Below are positions 46,844-55,713 of a DNA stretch of 64,000 bases, piece by piece. The notes under the pieces are model-generated. The model ran no database searches and was not told where the DNA came from. It was given only the letters and a program-made list of their open reading frames with translations. This DNA is from Bryobacter sp964387685 (GTDB lineage: Bacteria > Acidobacteriota > Terriglobia > Bryobacterales > Bryobacteraceae). Both the position numbers and the translations under genes were made by a program. Every line of letters begins with the position of its first letter. Within the stretch, counting starts at the first letter, position 1. The DNA is taken from positions 1 to 64,000 of the forward strand of contig CAYLXK010000014.1 of the NCBI GenBank assembly GCA_964387685.1, read 5' to 3'.

Positions 46844-47467
46844 TTGGGACGGGCAAGCGAGCGGCTATTCCCCCTTTTGGAGGAGGCCCGGGCCTGCCGG
46901 GTGTGTGCGGCCTTCTTGCCGCTGGGGCCGCGGCCGCTGTTGGCGGCGCATCCCGAATCGAGGATCGTGATTGTGGGGCAAGCGCCGGGCAAAGCCGCGC
47001 ATGAGTCGGGGGTGCCGTGGAAGGACCGAAGCGGCGACCGCTTGCGGGAGTGGTTGGGTGTGAATCGCGAGACGTTTTACGAGCCACGGAATTTGGCCTT
47101 GGCGCCGACGGGATTTTGTTATCCGGGCACGGGCAAGGGCGGGGACTTGGCGCCGCGTGCGGAGTGTGCACCGTTGTGGCAGGCCAGGATTCTGGCCGAA
47201 CTGCGCCAAGTAGAGCTGACGATTTATGTGGGCCGCTACGCCTATGAGTCCGCCTTGGGCCAAAGCTACGGGAATCTGTCGGGGGCCGTCGAGGCGTACC
47301 GGACTCTGCTGCCCGACCGGCTGGTGCTGCCGCATCCTTCCCCGCGCAACGGGATGTGGGCGGCGTCGCGGCCGTGGTTCGCGGCCGAAGTGCTACCGGC
47401 GCTGCGCGAGCGGGTGGGGGCGATCTTGGGAACAGGGTTAGCTACAAGACGGAGAGCGACACCGTAG
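46844..47467 (+). CDS. Uracil-DNA glycosylase superfamily protein, family-4-like with Fe-S cysteines
   Basis: 207 residues from a TTG that directly follows the preceding TAA. Cysteines at 18, 21, 92 and 108 have nearly the spacing of the 4Fe-4S ligands in family 4 uracil-DNA glycosylases. Motif A is IVGQAPGKAAHESGVPWKDRSGDRLREWLG and motif B is LPHPSPRNGMW. Such enzymes remove uracil from DNA. The HPSPRN form differs from the usual family 4 HP-x-x motif, so the exact substrate could vary. The 3' end overlaps the convergent Ig-repeat gene by 26 bases. Confidence 0.85.
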   Translation: MGRASERLFPLLEEARACRVCAAFLPLGPRPLLAAHPESRIVIVGQAPGKAAHESGVPWKDRSGDRLREWLGVNRETFYEPRNLALAPTGFCYPGTGKGGDLAPRAECAPLWQARILAELRQVELTIYVGRYAYESALGQSYGNLSGAVEAYRTLLPDRLVLPHPSPRNGMWAASRPWFAAEVLPALRERVGAILGTGLATRRRATP

Positions 47468-50400
47468 CGGGGCTGGACTGGCCACCGATGGTGAGCACAA
47501 CGGGCTGGCTGCCGCTCGGGGTATTGGGGCTGAGGCGGATATTGACCTGGATCACGCCTTCCACCAAGCCGGGAGCGTTGCCGGAGTACTGCACCTCGGC
47601 CGGGAGTCCGCCGACAGTAACGGTAGTAGGCAAGAGGAGGCTAGAGGCCCCAGGGGCGGGACGGCCATCGACGCCGGGTGGGTTCATCAGGCCGCCGCCC
47701 GTGGCATAGAGCACCACGATGGAGCCTTTGGCGGCGGGATTGGACGCCGTATTGAGGGTGCCGTTTTCATTGAGAATTGCACCGGGACCGCTGCCGGAGG
47801 CGTTGGCCGAGAAGAGACCCGGCTTGGCCGCGAGCACGGGCAGCAAGAAGGGCGCCGAGGGCACGCCGAGATATTCGACGGAAACGCGCACGCTCGCTTT
47901 GCCCGCGATGCCCCAAGGCGCGATGGCGCCTACTTGATCGTTACGAGTATAGATAATGGGCGCGGGCTCGCCATCGAAGAGGACGCGGGTGTTGGCCAGA
48001 AGCGTGGGGACGAGGTTGTTAACCAGCGAGAAGCTGGTGAGGGTGGCGGGCCCGAGCGTGTTGCCGAAGAAGACAATGAGCTCGCCGGGGACGACGCCAC
48101 TGGGTGCGTAGCTGGCGGCGCTGACGGTCGCATTCAGGACGGGAGGCCCGGCGGCGGTAACGACGAGCAAGAAGTTCGCCGCGGCGACGCCTCCTTGCGT
48201 ATCGCGCACCTCAACCGTGAAATTCTGATTGCCGGGCACGTTGGCGATACCGCTAATGACCCCCGTATTGGGATTGAGCAGCAGGCCATTGGGCAAGTTG
48301 CCGTTGCGCACGCTCCAACTCAGGTTGCCTCCGGCGCCCAGGGCGACCAGGGTCTGGTTATAGTTTGCGCCGACGCTCGTATTAGGCAGCGCGATTAAGG
48401 GAATGCGCAAGCCCGCCGGGGGGGGATTAATTCGCAGGGTGGCCGTGCCGAGGCGGAAGAGCGCGGTCGCGTCCCGAATCAGCAGGCCAAAAGTGTACTC
48501 GCCGGCCACCAGGGGCGTGCCCACGAGGGCACCGTCGGTATTGAGAGTGAGGCCTTCGGGCAGGCGGCCAATGGCGCTCGCGTTGAGGGTGATTGTATAG
48601 GGACCCGTGCCGAAGCCGGGCTGAATGCGGCCGTTATAGCCAACGCCCACCTGCCCGGCGGGAAGGGTGACGCCGCCATCGACGGTGATGGAGGTATCGA
48701 GCGTGACGGATTGACTGGAGGCGTCGCTGACCCTAACGCGGAAACGGTAGTTGCCCGGCGCGAGGAGCAGGCCCGTGAGAACGCCGCCGGGATCCAGACG
48801 CAAGCCATTGGGCGGAGAGCCGCCATCAATGGTGAAGCCGTAGGGGGGACGTCCGCCCGACGCCGTGAAGCTGGTGGTGTAGGGGAAATGAAGCTGGCCG
48901 GCGGGCGGCACAAAATTGGAGAGAGTGAGGGGCGTGGGCGCGGCGACGGCCAGTACGAGGACGAGGTCCGCCGTTTGCGGCGGAGTGGCCGAGTCTGTCA
49001 CGCGAAAGGTAAGAGTGAAGGAGCCCGATTGCGCGGGCGTACCGGAAATGAGGCCGCTGGAGGCGAGCGTCAAGCCCTGGGGCAGATTGCCGCTGAGGAT
49101 GCTGAAGTTGAGTGCGCCGGTACCGCCATTGGCGGCCAGGGTTTGCGAGTAGGGGGTGCCGGTCGCGCCTTCGGGTAGCGAGGACGTCAGGAAACGCGGG
49201 GCGGCGGGATTAACCACGATGGTCAACTGCGTTTGCGTGGTTTGCTGGCTGGGGCTGGAATCGCGCGCGGCGGCATTGAATGTGAAGTTACCGGCGGCGG
49301 TGGGCGTGCCGGTGATGGTGCCATTGGCGTTCAACGAGAGGCCGCTGGGGAAGGTGCCGCCGGGATTGAGGAAGTAGGAAATGGGCGATTGTCCGCCATT
49401 GGTAACCACGGCGGCGCTGTAGGCTTCGCCGACGCGGCCCGCGGGCAGGCTGGTGGTGGTGAAGCTGAAGGTTGCGCCGGAGACGTTGAACTGGAAGTTG
49501 TTCTGGACGCTTGCGTTGGTGGAATCCGTAGCGCGCACCGTGAAGCCAAAGCCGCCGGTTTGGGTGGGAATGCCGGAAAGGACGCCGCCCAAAGAGAGCG
49601 TTACGCCCGACGGCGGGGCGCCGTTGACGATGGTGAAAGAGTAAGGAGCGGTACCGCCATTGGCCACGAAGGTAAAGCTATAGGGCTGCCCGATCACCCC
49701 ATTTGGCGGATTGCTGTTGGTGAATTGGAGGACCGATTGGCCTACGGCGATGCTGAAGAGTTTGGTGACGGACGCGCCGGTAAGGTCGGTGACGCGGAAG
49801 GTGATGCTGCCAATGCTGGAGACGAAGGGAGTGCCGGAGAGGACGCCGGCCTGGCTAAGGGAAAGCCCGTTAGGCAGCGTTCCGTTGGCGATGGAGAAGG
49901 TATAGGGCGCGGTGCCGCCGCTGGCTTGGAGCTGCGTATTGTAAAGCTGGCCGATAAAGGCGTTGGGCAGCGTTTCCGTGGTGAAGGTCAAGAGGGAAGA
50001 ACCGACGGTGAGAGTAAGGGTGGTCTGGGCGGAATTACCGGCCGTATCCACCACGCGGAAGATGAGGGGGAAGCTGCCGCCGACGGCCGGAATACCGCTG
50101 ATGGTGCCGTTGCCGTTGAGGGTTAAGCCGGTGGGGAGGGCGCCACTAAACAAGGTGTAGGCATAAGGCGGAGAACCGCCGGTGGAAGCCAGTTCCACCA
50201 GATAGCCCTGGCCGATGGCGGCGGCGGGAAGCGACGAGGTGAGGATGGAGAGGCCGCTGGCGCTTACGGCGACGGTGAGAGTGGTTTGCGTAGAGAGGGT
50301 GCCGGATTCGACGCGCACCGTGAAGCTATAGGAACCCGAGACGGTGGGCGTGCCCGAGAGCAGGCCGCTGGAGGAGAGAGTGACGCCGGGCGGAAGCTGG

Positions 50401-52973
50401 CCCGCGCTGACGGTCCAAGAATAGGGAGGATTGCCGCCGGAGACGTTGAGCTGCTGGTTGTAGAAGACGTTCACTTGGGCGGCGGGCAGGCTGGTGGTGG
50501 TGATGGTAAGCGTGCCGGGAGTGTTGATGAGGACGCTAATGTTGGCGTCGAAGGTGGTGTTGTTCTGATCGCGGACGCGGGCGAGAAAGACATAGTTGCC
50601 AGGCGTGGTGGGCGTGCCGGAAATATTGCCCGATTCGCTGATGCTTAGGCCCGGGGGCAAACCACCTGCGGGCGCGGACCAGGAATAAGGCGGCAGACCG
50701 CCGCTGGCGGAAAGCGATGCAAAGTAGACGCTTGCCGCGAGCCCCGTGGGTAGGGTGGTGTTGGTAATGCTGAGCGCGCCGCCGGTGACGGTGAGTGAAT
50801 AGGCGAACTGCGCGGTGAGCAGGGTCGAGTCGGTTACCAGGACGGTGAAGTTAAAGATGCCGGAGGTGCTGGGCGTGCCCGAGATGAAGCCGCCGACAGA
50901 GAGGGAGAGGCCCGTGGGCAATTGGCCGCTTTGGAGCGAGAAATTGTAAGTACCGCTACCGCCGGAGGCCGTCAATTGCGCCGAGTAGGAAGCGCCAGGC
51001 GTGGCATTGGGCAGCGTGGAGGGCTGCAGGGTGATGACGCCGCTATTGACGACAATCGTGTAATTGGCTAAGGCCTGCGCGTTGAAATTGTCGGTTACGC
51101 GGACAGTGAAGCTATAGGCGCCAGGCGTGCTGGGGGTGCCCGTGATGCCGCCATTGCTGCCGAGCGTGAGCCCCGGCGGCAGGCCACCGAAGGCGATCGC
51201 AAACGAGTAGGGCTGCAGACCGCCGGTGGCGGTAACGGTGGCGGAATAGGGGTTGTTAAGCGAGGCGCTGGGCAGGCTGGACGTAGTGATGGTGAGCCCG
51301 CTGGAGGCGACCGAAAGCGTGACGTTTTGTTCGGCGAAGAGGCCTACGGAATCCGTGGCGCGCACGGTGAAATTGAAATTGCCCGATTGCGAAGGCGTAC
51401 CCGTGATGGACCCCGTTCCGAAGAGCGTCAAGCCCGGAGGCGCAGTGGTGCCGTTGACGAGCGTGAACGTGTAGGGTGGGGTACCGCCGGAGGCATTGAG
51501 CGAACTGGAGTAGACCTGGCCCACGGCGCCCACGCCCAGGGCCGAGGAGTTGATGATGACCGCCGAAGAAGAAATAGTGATGCTGATGGCGGCCGAGGAA
51601 TTCGCGCCGTTGCCGGCCAGAACCCCGACCGTGAAAACGCTGGTTCCGGCGACGGTGGGAAAGCCGTTAATGGTGCCGGCGGTGCTGAGGGTGAGGCCCG
51701 CGGGCAAAGATCCGGAAATGAGCGAGAAAGAGTAGGGCGCGACGCCTCCGGAGGCTGTGAGCGAGTTGTTGTAGGCCTGGCCAATGCTGCCCGCGGGAAG
51801 GGTGGTGGGGAAGATGGTGAGGGCGGTGGCGTTGACGGCGATGGTGAAGTTGCCTTGGGAGGCGTTGCTGGCGGTGTCGGTGACGCGGGCGGTGAAGGGG
51901 AAAACACCGGTGGAGGTGGGCGTGCCGCTAAGGACGCCGGTGGACGCGAGCGATAGTCCGGGGGGGAGGGAGCCGTTGACCACGCTGAAAGAGTAATTCG
52001 GGGAGCCGCCCGTCGCCGTGAGCGTAAAGCTATAGGCGACGCCGTTCACGGCGGAGGGAACGGGAACCACATTGATCGATAGGGCCGCCGTGCCGACGGT
52101 GAGGGTTAAGTCCCGTTCGGCGATGCCGCTTACAGAATCCGTCACGCGCACGCGAAAATTCGACGTGCCCAGCGCTCCGGGCGTGCCGGTGATGGCGCCG
52201 CCGGTGGATAGGGTAAGCCCCTGCGGGAGCGCGCCGCTAACGATGCCGAATGTATAAGGCTGGGTACCGCCGGTGGCGGCGAGCGAAGCGTTATAGCCCA
52301 CGTTCAACTGCGCGTTGGGCAGGGTGGCGGTGGAGACGGCGAGGACGTTGGAGTTGACGACGATCGTCAAGCTGCGCTGGAAAACGGCGAAAACGGAGTC
52401 TGTTACCTGGGCGGTGAAATTGAAGGTGCCGGCGACGTTGGGGGTACCTTGGAGCTGGCCATTGGGGAGCAGAAAGATTCCATTGGGCAGGGCGCCGCTC
52501 ACGGCGGAAAAATTATAGGGCGGCGTGCCTCCCGCCGCGGTGATCTGGGCGTTGTAACCGGTCTGGCGCTGGCCTTGGGGGAGCGAAATGGTGGTGATTT
52601 CCAGGCTCCCGATGTTGCCGGTAGCGACGAGGAGATTGAAGGTCTGGAGGGCGCTGGTCTGGGAACTGTCTTGGGCGCGGACGGTGAAGATGTAGCTGCC
52701 TGGGATGGTGGGTGTGCCTTGGAGGACGCCGCCGGCCGAAAGCGTGATGCCGGTAGGAATCGTGCCGGAGTTCAGGCTATACGTATAGCCGCCCGTACCG
52801 CCCGTGGCCTGGAGGGTAAAGACATAGGCGACGTTAACCTGCCCGGCGGGGACGGCTGTGGTTTGGAAGCTGAGAGCCTGCGCGTCCAAGCGCGTGGTAG
52901 CGGCTAAGCATAGGATCGCGGCCAGCAAGAGACGGATCGGGAATAGAGCAGGCATGAAAAGCACCTTCTTCAT
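47442..52973 (-). CDS. Giant secreted protein of 18 putative-Ig (He_PIG) repeats with TIGR03437 C-terminal domain
   Basis: 1843 residues. The signal peptide is LFPIRLLLAAILCLAATTRLDAQ; ATGs at 52973 and 52955 are both possible. From about residue 33 to 1600 there are 18 repeats of roughly 85-90 residues, each with a pattern like GxxYxxxLxAxGGxxPYxFSxxxGxLPxGLxLxxxGxxxGTPxxxG. The last 233 residues (from VLNATVSAASYAPSGVVPGELIVFF, in pieces) form the domain described as a Solibacter paralog family, with VGAIAPWGI and VVLYATGGG. The role is probably surface adhesion or binding; no enzyme domain is seen. Confidence 0.9.
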   Translation of the reverse strand: MKKVLFMPALFPIRLLLAAILCLAATTRLDAQALSFQTTAVPAGQVNVAYVFTLQATGGTGGYTYSLNSGTIPTGITLSAGGVLQGTPTIPGSYIFTVRAQDSSQTSALQTFNLLVATGNIGSLEITTISLPQGQRQTGYNAQITAAGGTPPYNFSAVSGALPNGIFLLPNGQLQGTPNVAGTFNFTAQVTDSVFAVFQRSLTIVVNSNVLAVSTATLPNAQLNVGYNASLAATGGTQPYTFGIVSGALPQGLTLSTGGAITGTPGALGTSNFRVRVTDSVSGIAERDLTLTVGTAALSINVVPVPSAVNGVAYSFTLTATGGSPNYSFSVVNGSLPPGLSLASTGVLSGTPTSTGVFPFTARVTDTASNASQGNFTIAVNATALTIFPTTLPAGSIGQAYNNSLTASGGVAPYSFSLISGSLPAGLTLSTAGTINGFPTVAGTSVFTVGVLAGNGANSSAAISITISSSAVIINSSALGVGAVGQVYSSSLNASGGTPPYTFTLVNGTTAPPGLTLFGTGSITGTPSQSGNFNFTVRATDSVGLFAEQNVTLSVASSGLTITTSSLPSASLNNPYSATVTATGGLQPYSFAIAFGGLPPGLTLGSNGGITGTPSTPGAYSFTVRVTDNFNAQALANYTIVVNSGVITLQPSTLPNATPGASYSAQLTASGGSGTYNFSLQSGQLPTGLSLSVGGFISGTPSTSGIFNFTVLVTDSTLLTAQFAYSLTVTGGALSITNTTLPTGLAASVYFASLSASGGLPPYSWSAPAGGLPPGLSISESGNISGTPTTPGNYVFLARVRDQNNTTFDANISVLINTPGTLTITTTSLPAAQVNVFYNQQLNVSGGNPPYSWTVSAGQLPPGVTLSSSGLLSGTPTVSGSYSFTVRVESGTLSTQTTLTVAVSASGLSILTSSLPAAAIGQGYLVELASTGGSPPYAYTLFSGALPTGLTLNGNGTISGIPAVGGSFPLIFRVVDTAGNSAQTTLTLTVGSSLLTFTTETLPNAFIGQLYNTQLQASGGTAPYTFSIANGTLPNGLSLSQAGVLSGTPFVSSIGSITFRVTDLTGASVTKLFSIAVGQSVLQFTNSNPPNGVIGQPYSFTFVANGGTAPYSFTIVNGAPPSGVTLSLGGVLSGIPTQTGGFGFTVRATDSTNASVQNNFQFNVSGATFSFTTTSLPAGRVGEAYSAAVVTNGGQSPISYFLNPGGTFPSGLSLNANGTITGTPTAAGNFTFNAAARDSSPSQQTTQTQLTIVVNPAAPRFLTSSLPEGATGTPYSQTLAANGGTGALNFSILSGNLPQGLTLASSGLISGTPAQSGSFTLTFRVTDSATPPQTADLVLVLAVAAPTPLTLSNFVPPAGQLHFPYTTSFTASGGRPPYGFTIDGGSPPNGLRLDPGGVLTGLLLAPGNYRFRVRVSDASSQSVTLDTSITVDGGVTLPAGQVGVGYNGRIQPGFGTGPYTITLNASAIGRLPEGLTLNTDGALVGTPLVAGEYTFGLLIRDATALFRLGTATLRINPPPAGLRIPLIALPNTSVGANYNQTLVALGAGGNLSWSVRNGNLPNGLLLNPNTGVISGIANVPGNQNFTVEVRDTQGGVAAANFLLVVTAAGPPVLNATVSAASYAPSGVVPGELIVFFGNTLGPATLTSFSLVNNLVPTLLANTRVLFDGEPAPIIYTRNDQVGAIAPWGIAGKASVRVSVEYLGVPSAPFLLPVLAAKPGLFSANASGSGPGAILNENGTLNTASNPAAKGSIVVLYATGGGLMNPPGVDGRPAPGASSLLLPTTVTVGGLPAEVQYSGNAPGLVEGVIQVNIRLSPNTPSGSQPVVLTIGGQSSPATVSLSVL
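48144..52877 (-). repeat. Array of about 18 Ig-like coding repeats
   Basis: The repeat units are about 260-270 bases and diverged at the DNA level, with the most conserved part coding LPxGLTLSxxGxxxGTP. Unit boundaries are approximate. Divergence suggests old duplications, although recombination between units remains possible. Confidence 0.75.
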
Positions 52974-53064
52974 ATTAAGGATTCAGGATATAGGAGTTGC
53001 GGGTAGGAGAACGGAGTACAAGGCGGGAATGTGTACTCTTGAAGGACGTTATCTGGATATTAAC

Positions 53065-53949
53065 ATGAGATTTCTTTTTTCAATAGCTTTCGTTTTGACG
53101 GCCTCCGGTTTGGCCCAGGATCTGCAGTCCCGCTTGGAGGCCCGCGCGCAACAAGGACCCGGCAAGGTTTTTCTCTCGGCGAAGCACTTGGGTACGGGAC
53201 GGAGTGTGGAGTTGCGCGGAAGCGAAAAGGTGCGAACCGCCTCCACGATTAAACTGCCTGTTTTGGTAGAGATGTTTGCGGGCGCGGCGGAAGGCAAATG
53301 GTCCCTGGACGAGGAATTGACGCTACGCAAGGAGGACATAGTCTCCGGCAGCGGGGTGTTGCGGGAATTGAGCGTGGGAACCAAGCTTCGCCTGCGCGAC
53401 GTGGCGAATTTGATGATCGTAGTGAGCGATAACTCGGCGACCAATGTGTTGATCGAGCGCTTCACGGCGGACCGCGTGAATGCGCGCATGGACACGCTGG
53501 GGCTGCCGCAGACGCGCCTGATGCGCAAGGTGCGCGGCGACGGCAATCAACTGACTGCGCCACAGGGATGGAGCAAAGCCGGACAGCTGGAGGCAAACAA
53601 GAGGTACGGGCTGGGATCCAGCACTGCCCATGAAATGGTGCGTCTGCTTGAGTTGCTGCATCTGGGCAAAGCGGTCAATAAAGCGGCATGCGAGGAGATG
53701 ATCGCCATCCTAAAGAGGCAGCAGTACAACGACGGGATCGGCCGCAAGTTAGGAAAATTCACGATCGCCAATAAGACCGGGTCGTTGGATCATCTGCGCA
53801 GCGACGTAGGCATCGTTTACACGCCGTCGGGACCGATCGCGATGGCGATCACGGTGGAGGACATTCCCGAGGTGGATTATGGCCCGGATAATCGCGGGCT
53901 TTTCGTGATTGCGGACTTGGCGGCGATGATAGTGGAGGCCTGGCAATAG
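53065..53949 (+). CDS. Class A beta-lactamase-like serine hydrolase, exported
   Basis: 294 residues from ATG 53065, which starts a signal peptide (MRFLFSIAFVLTASGLAQ); the open frame upstream is antisense to the Ig giant. Class A motifs: the SxxK serine in VRTASTIKLPVLVEMF, SDN in IVVSDNSATNVLIE, and KTG in TIANKTGSLDHLRSD. The omega-loop ExxLN holding the general base Glu166 is not present in its usual form; the region reads GQLEANKRYGLGSSTAHEM. It could be a true penicillinase with a diverged loop, or a transpeptidase-like or esterase-like relative. It is divergent from the Ig giant, with 91 bases between starts. Confidence 0.85.
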   Translation: MRFLFSIAFVLTASGLAQDLQSRLEARAQQGPGKVFLSAKHLGTGRSVELRGSEKVRTASTIKLPVLVEMFAGAAEGKWSLDEELTLRKEDIVSGSGVLRELSVGTKLRLRDVANLMIVVSDNSATNVLIERFTADRVNARMDTLGLPQTRLMRKVRGDGNQLTAPQGWSKAGQLEANKRYGLGSSTAHEMVRLLELLHLGKAVNKAACEEMIAILKRQQYNDGIGRKLGKFTIANKTGSLDHLRSDVGIVYTPSGPIAMAITVEDIPEVDYGPDNRGLFVIADLAAMIVEAWQ

Positions 53950-53980
53950 GGCGATTGTTGATAGAGTCTGGAGGATCGCT

Positions 53981-55228
53981 ATGCAAACTTCTTCGGGCAT
54001 TTCCGAATCCCGCCGCTGGACCATCCTGACGCTACTTTGCTTTGGCTTCATGGTGGCGTACTTCGACCGCGTGAACCTTTCGGTGGCCCTGGCCGACAAG
54101 GAAGGCTTCGTCAAATTCTTCCAGCTCAACAACGAGCAACGCGGCCTCTTGGGCAGCGCGTTTTTCTGGAGCTATGCGCTGCTGCAAATTCCCGCAGGCT
54201 GGCTGGTGGATAAGTACGGCGTGAAGTGGACCTATGCGGTGGGTTTTGCACTTTGGAGCGCCACGAGCGCGGCAACGGCGGTGGTAACGGGCTACGAGCA
54301 GCTGCTGATCCTGCGGGTGCTCTTGGGGGTGGGCGAATGCGTGATCACGCCGGGGGGCATGCGCTGGATCCGCTATAACTTCGACGAGAAGCGGCGGGGC
54401 ACGGCGGTAGGAATTTATATGGCCTCGGCGAAAGTGGGCCCGGCGCTGGGGGCGTGGGTGGCGACCAAGCTCATTGGGTCGGTGGGCTGGCAGACGATGT
54501 TTTTGATCATCGGCCTGGGCAGCCTGATTTGGCTGATTCCGTGGATGTTCTTTATGACAAACGACGACCGGGCGCAAGAGGCCGAGCAGAAAAAGATTGA
54601 CGGCGGGGCCGATATCAGCTTTGGGCGCGTGATGATGAGTCCGGTCATTTGGGGCACGGTAGTCGGAACGTTCTGTTATCAATACTTTGTTTACTTTGCG
54701 CTGACCTGGATGCCGTCGTATTTCAAAGAGCACTTCAAGATGAGCTTGAATGACAGCGGCGTCTTTACGTCGGCAAGCTTTGTGGCGATGGCGATTGTGG
54801 CTACGGCAGCGGGCTTTGCGGCGGATTCGTTGATCGCCCAGGGGCGGGATGCGGTGGCGGTGCGCAAGGCCTTTACGGTGGGGGGAATGCTGACGGCGGC
54901 GGTGGGACTGATTGCCGCTCTCAATGCGCCGGCCGAGGTGGCAATGTGGCTGGTGATTGGGGCGCTGGGTGGTCTGGGGCTGACGACCGCGAACTACTGG
55001 GCGCTGACACAGACCTTAATCCCGGGAGCGGCGGTGGGTCGCATTGTGGGCGTGCAGAATGCGGCGGCGAATGTGCCCGGAATCGTGGCGCCGATTCTGA
55101 CCGCTTGGCTGGTGGATAAAACGGGCGGCTACCAGGGTGCGGTGGCGGCGGTAATCGTGTTTTTGTTTCTGGGAGTGACGATGTATTTGACGGTGATCAA
55201 GCGGGAGTACGCGCCGAAGGCGGCTTAG
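53981..55228 (+). CDS. MFS transporter, anion:cation symporter (hexuronate/glucarate-like) family
   Basis: 415 residues with twelve transmembrane helices. GGAGG lies seven bases before the ATG. Family features are GFMVAYFDRVNLSVAL, LLGSAFFWSYALLQIPAGWLVDKYGVKW (MFS loop 2-3 motif), LLGVGECVITPGGMRWIRYNF and QNAAANVPGIVAPILTAWLVDKTGGY. ACS members import sugar acids or related organic anions with H+ or Na+. The myo-inositol oxygenase at 60083 would produce glucuronate, but the genes are 5 kb apart and a functional link is only speculative. Confidence 0.9.
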   Translation: MQTSSGISESRRWTILTLLCFGFMVAYFDRVNLSVALADKEGFVKFFQLNNEQRGLLGSAFFWSYALLQIPAGWLVDKYGVKWTYAVGFALWSATSAATAVVTGYEQLLILRVLLGVGECVITPGGMRWIRYNFDEKRRGTAVGIYMASAKVGPALGAWVATKLIGSVGWQTMFLIIGLGSLIWLIPWMFFMTNDDRAQEAEQKKIDGGADISFGRVMMSPVIWGTVVGTFCYQYFVYFALTWMPSYFKEHFKMSLNDSGVFTSASFVAMAIVATAAGFAADSLIAQGRDAVAVRKAFTVGGMLTAAVGLIAALNAPAEVAMWLVIGALGGLGLTTANYWALTQTLIPGAAVGRIVGVQNAAANVPGIVAPILTAWLVDKTGGYQGAVAAVIVFLFLGVTMYLTVIKREYAPKAA

Positions 55229-55249
55229 ACCGGGGGTGAGACGGAGGGG

Positions 55250-55484
55250 AGGAAGACGGCCGTATTTATGCCTGACGAGATCCTCGCTAAGGGCGGAGCC
55301 GGCGGCGGCGGAATTGCAAGTTTCCCGCTGCCCTCTCTACGCCCCAGCGTTGCGCGAATACTTGGGCAGGCGCGAAGACGCGGCGATGACTCGCCGTCTG
55401 AACAAGGTCTATGCATTACAGGACTCAAAGCCGCCTCGGGATGTTCGCGCGTCCGCAAGGCGGAAGTTGCGGGAGAGCAAGTAG
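55250..55484 (+). pseudogene. Decayed ribbon-helix-helix antitoxin (mazE-like)
   Basis: Reading across one frameshift gives KTAVFMPDEILAK then AEPAAAELQVSRCPLYAPAL and REYLGRREDAAMTRRLNKVY, ending at TAG 55482-55484. This follows the usual antitoxin layout (SRSQLYAEALREYL-like helix, then RRLNEVYA-like tail). Two lesions are visible: the expected start codon before KTAVF is AGG at 55250, and one extra G in AAGGGCGGA near 55291 shifts the frame. The unshifted frames open on either side are therefore parts of one broken gene. Confidence 0.7.
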
Positions 55485-55704
55485 TAGACGGGCGGGAAGC
55501 CCGTAAAGGGGAGAGAAGCGCCAGGCAACGTACTGCCTGGGGCAAGACGCCCAGGACTCAGGCAGGACTCGGTGGTCAACGTCACACAGATTTGGCGGTC
55601 GGCAAGAAAGACCTGGAAGCGCGGATCGGCCGCATCAGTTCCGGTCAGCTACGGTCACTTCCGGCGAGATGCAAGACGTGGAAGCGGGACTTCGCCTGGT
55701 GTGA
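55485..55704 (+). pseudogene. Decayed MazF/PemK-type toxin remnant
   Basis: Three pieces in different frames reconstruct the C-terminal half of a MazF toxin: EAPGNVLPGARRPGLRQDSV and VNVTQI from 55515, then (after a one-base loss near 55592) LAVGKKDLEARIGRISSG, then (after an apparent 20-base insertion that repeats CACTTCCGG-like sequence near 55640-55660) EMQDVEAGLRLV and TGA at 55702-55704. The N-terminal half is missing or unrecognisable. It directly follows the antitoxin relic, so this is a dead mazEF locus. Confidence 0.7.
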
Positions 55705-55713
55705 GGACTTTAG

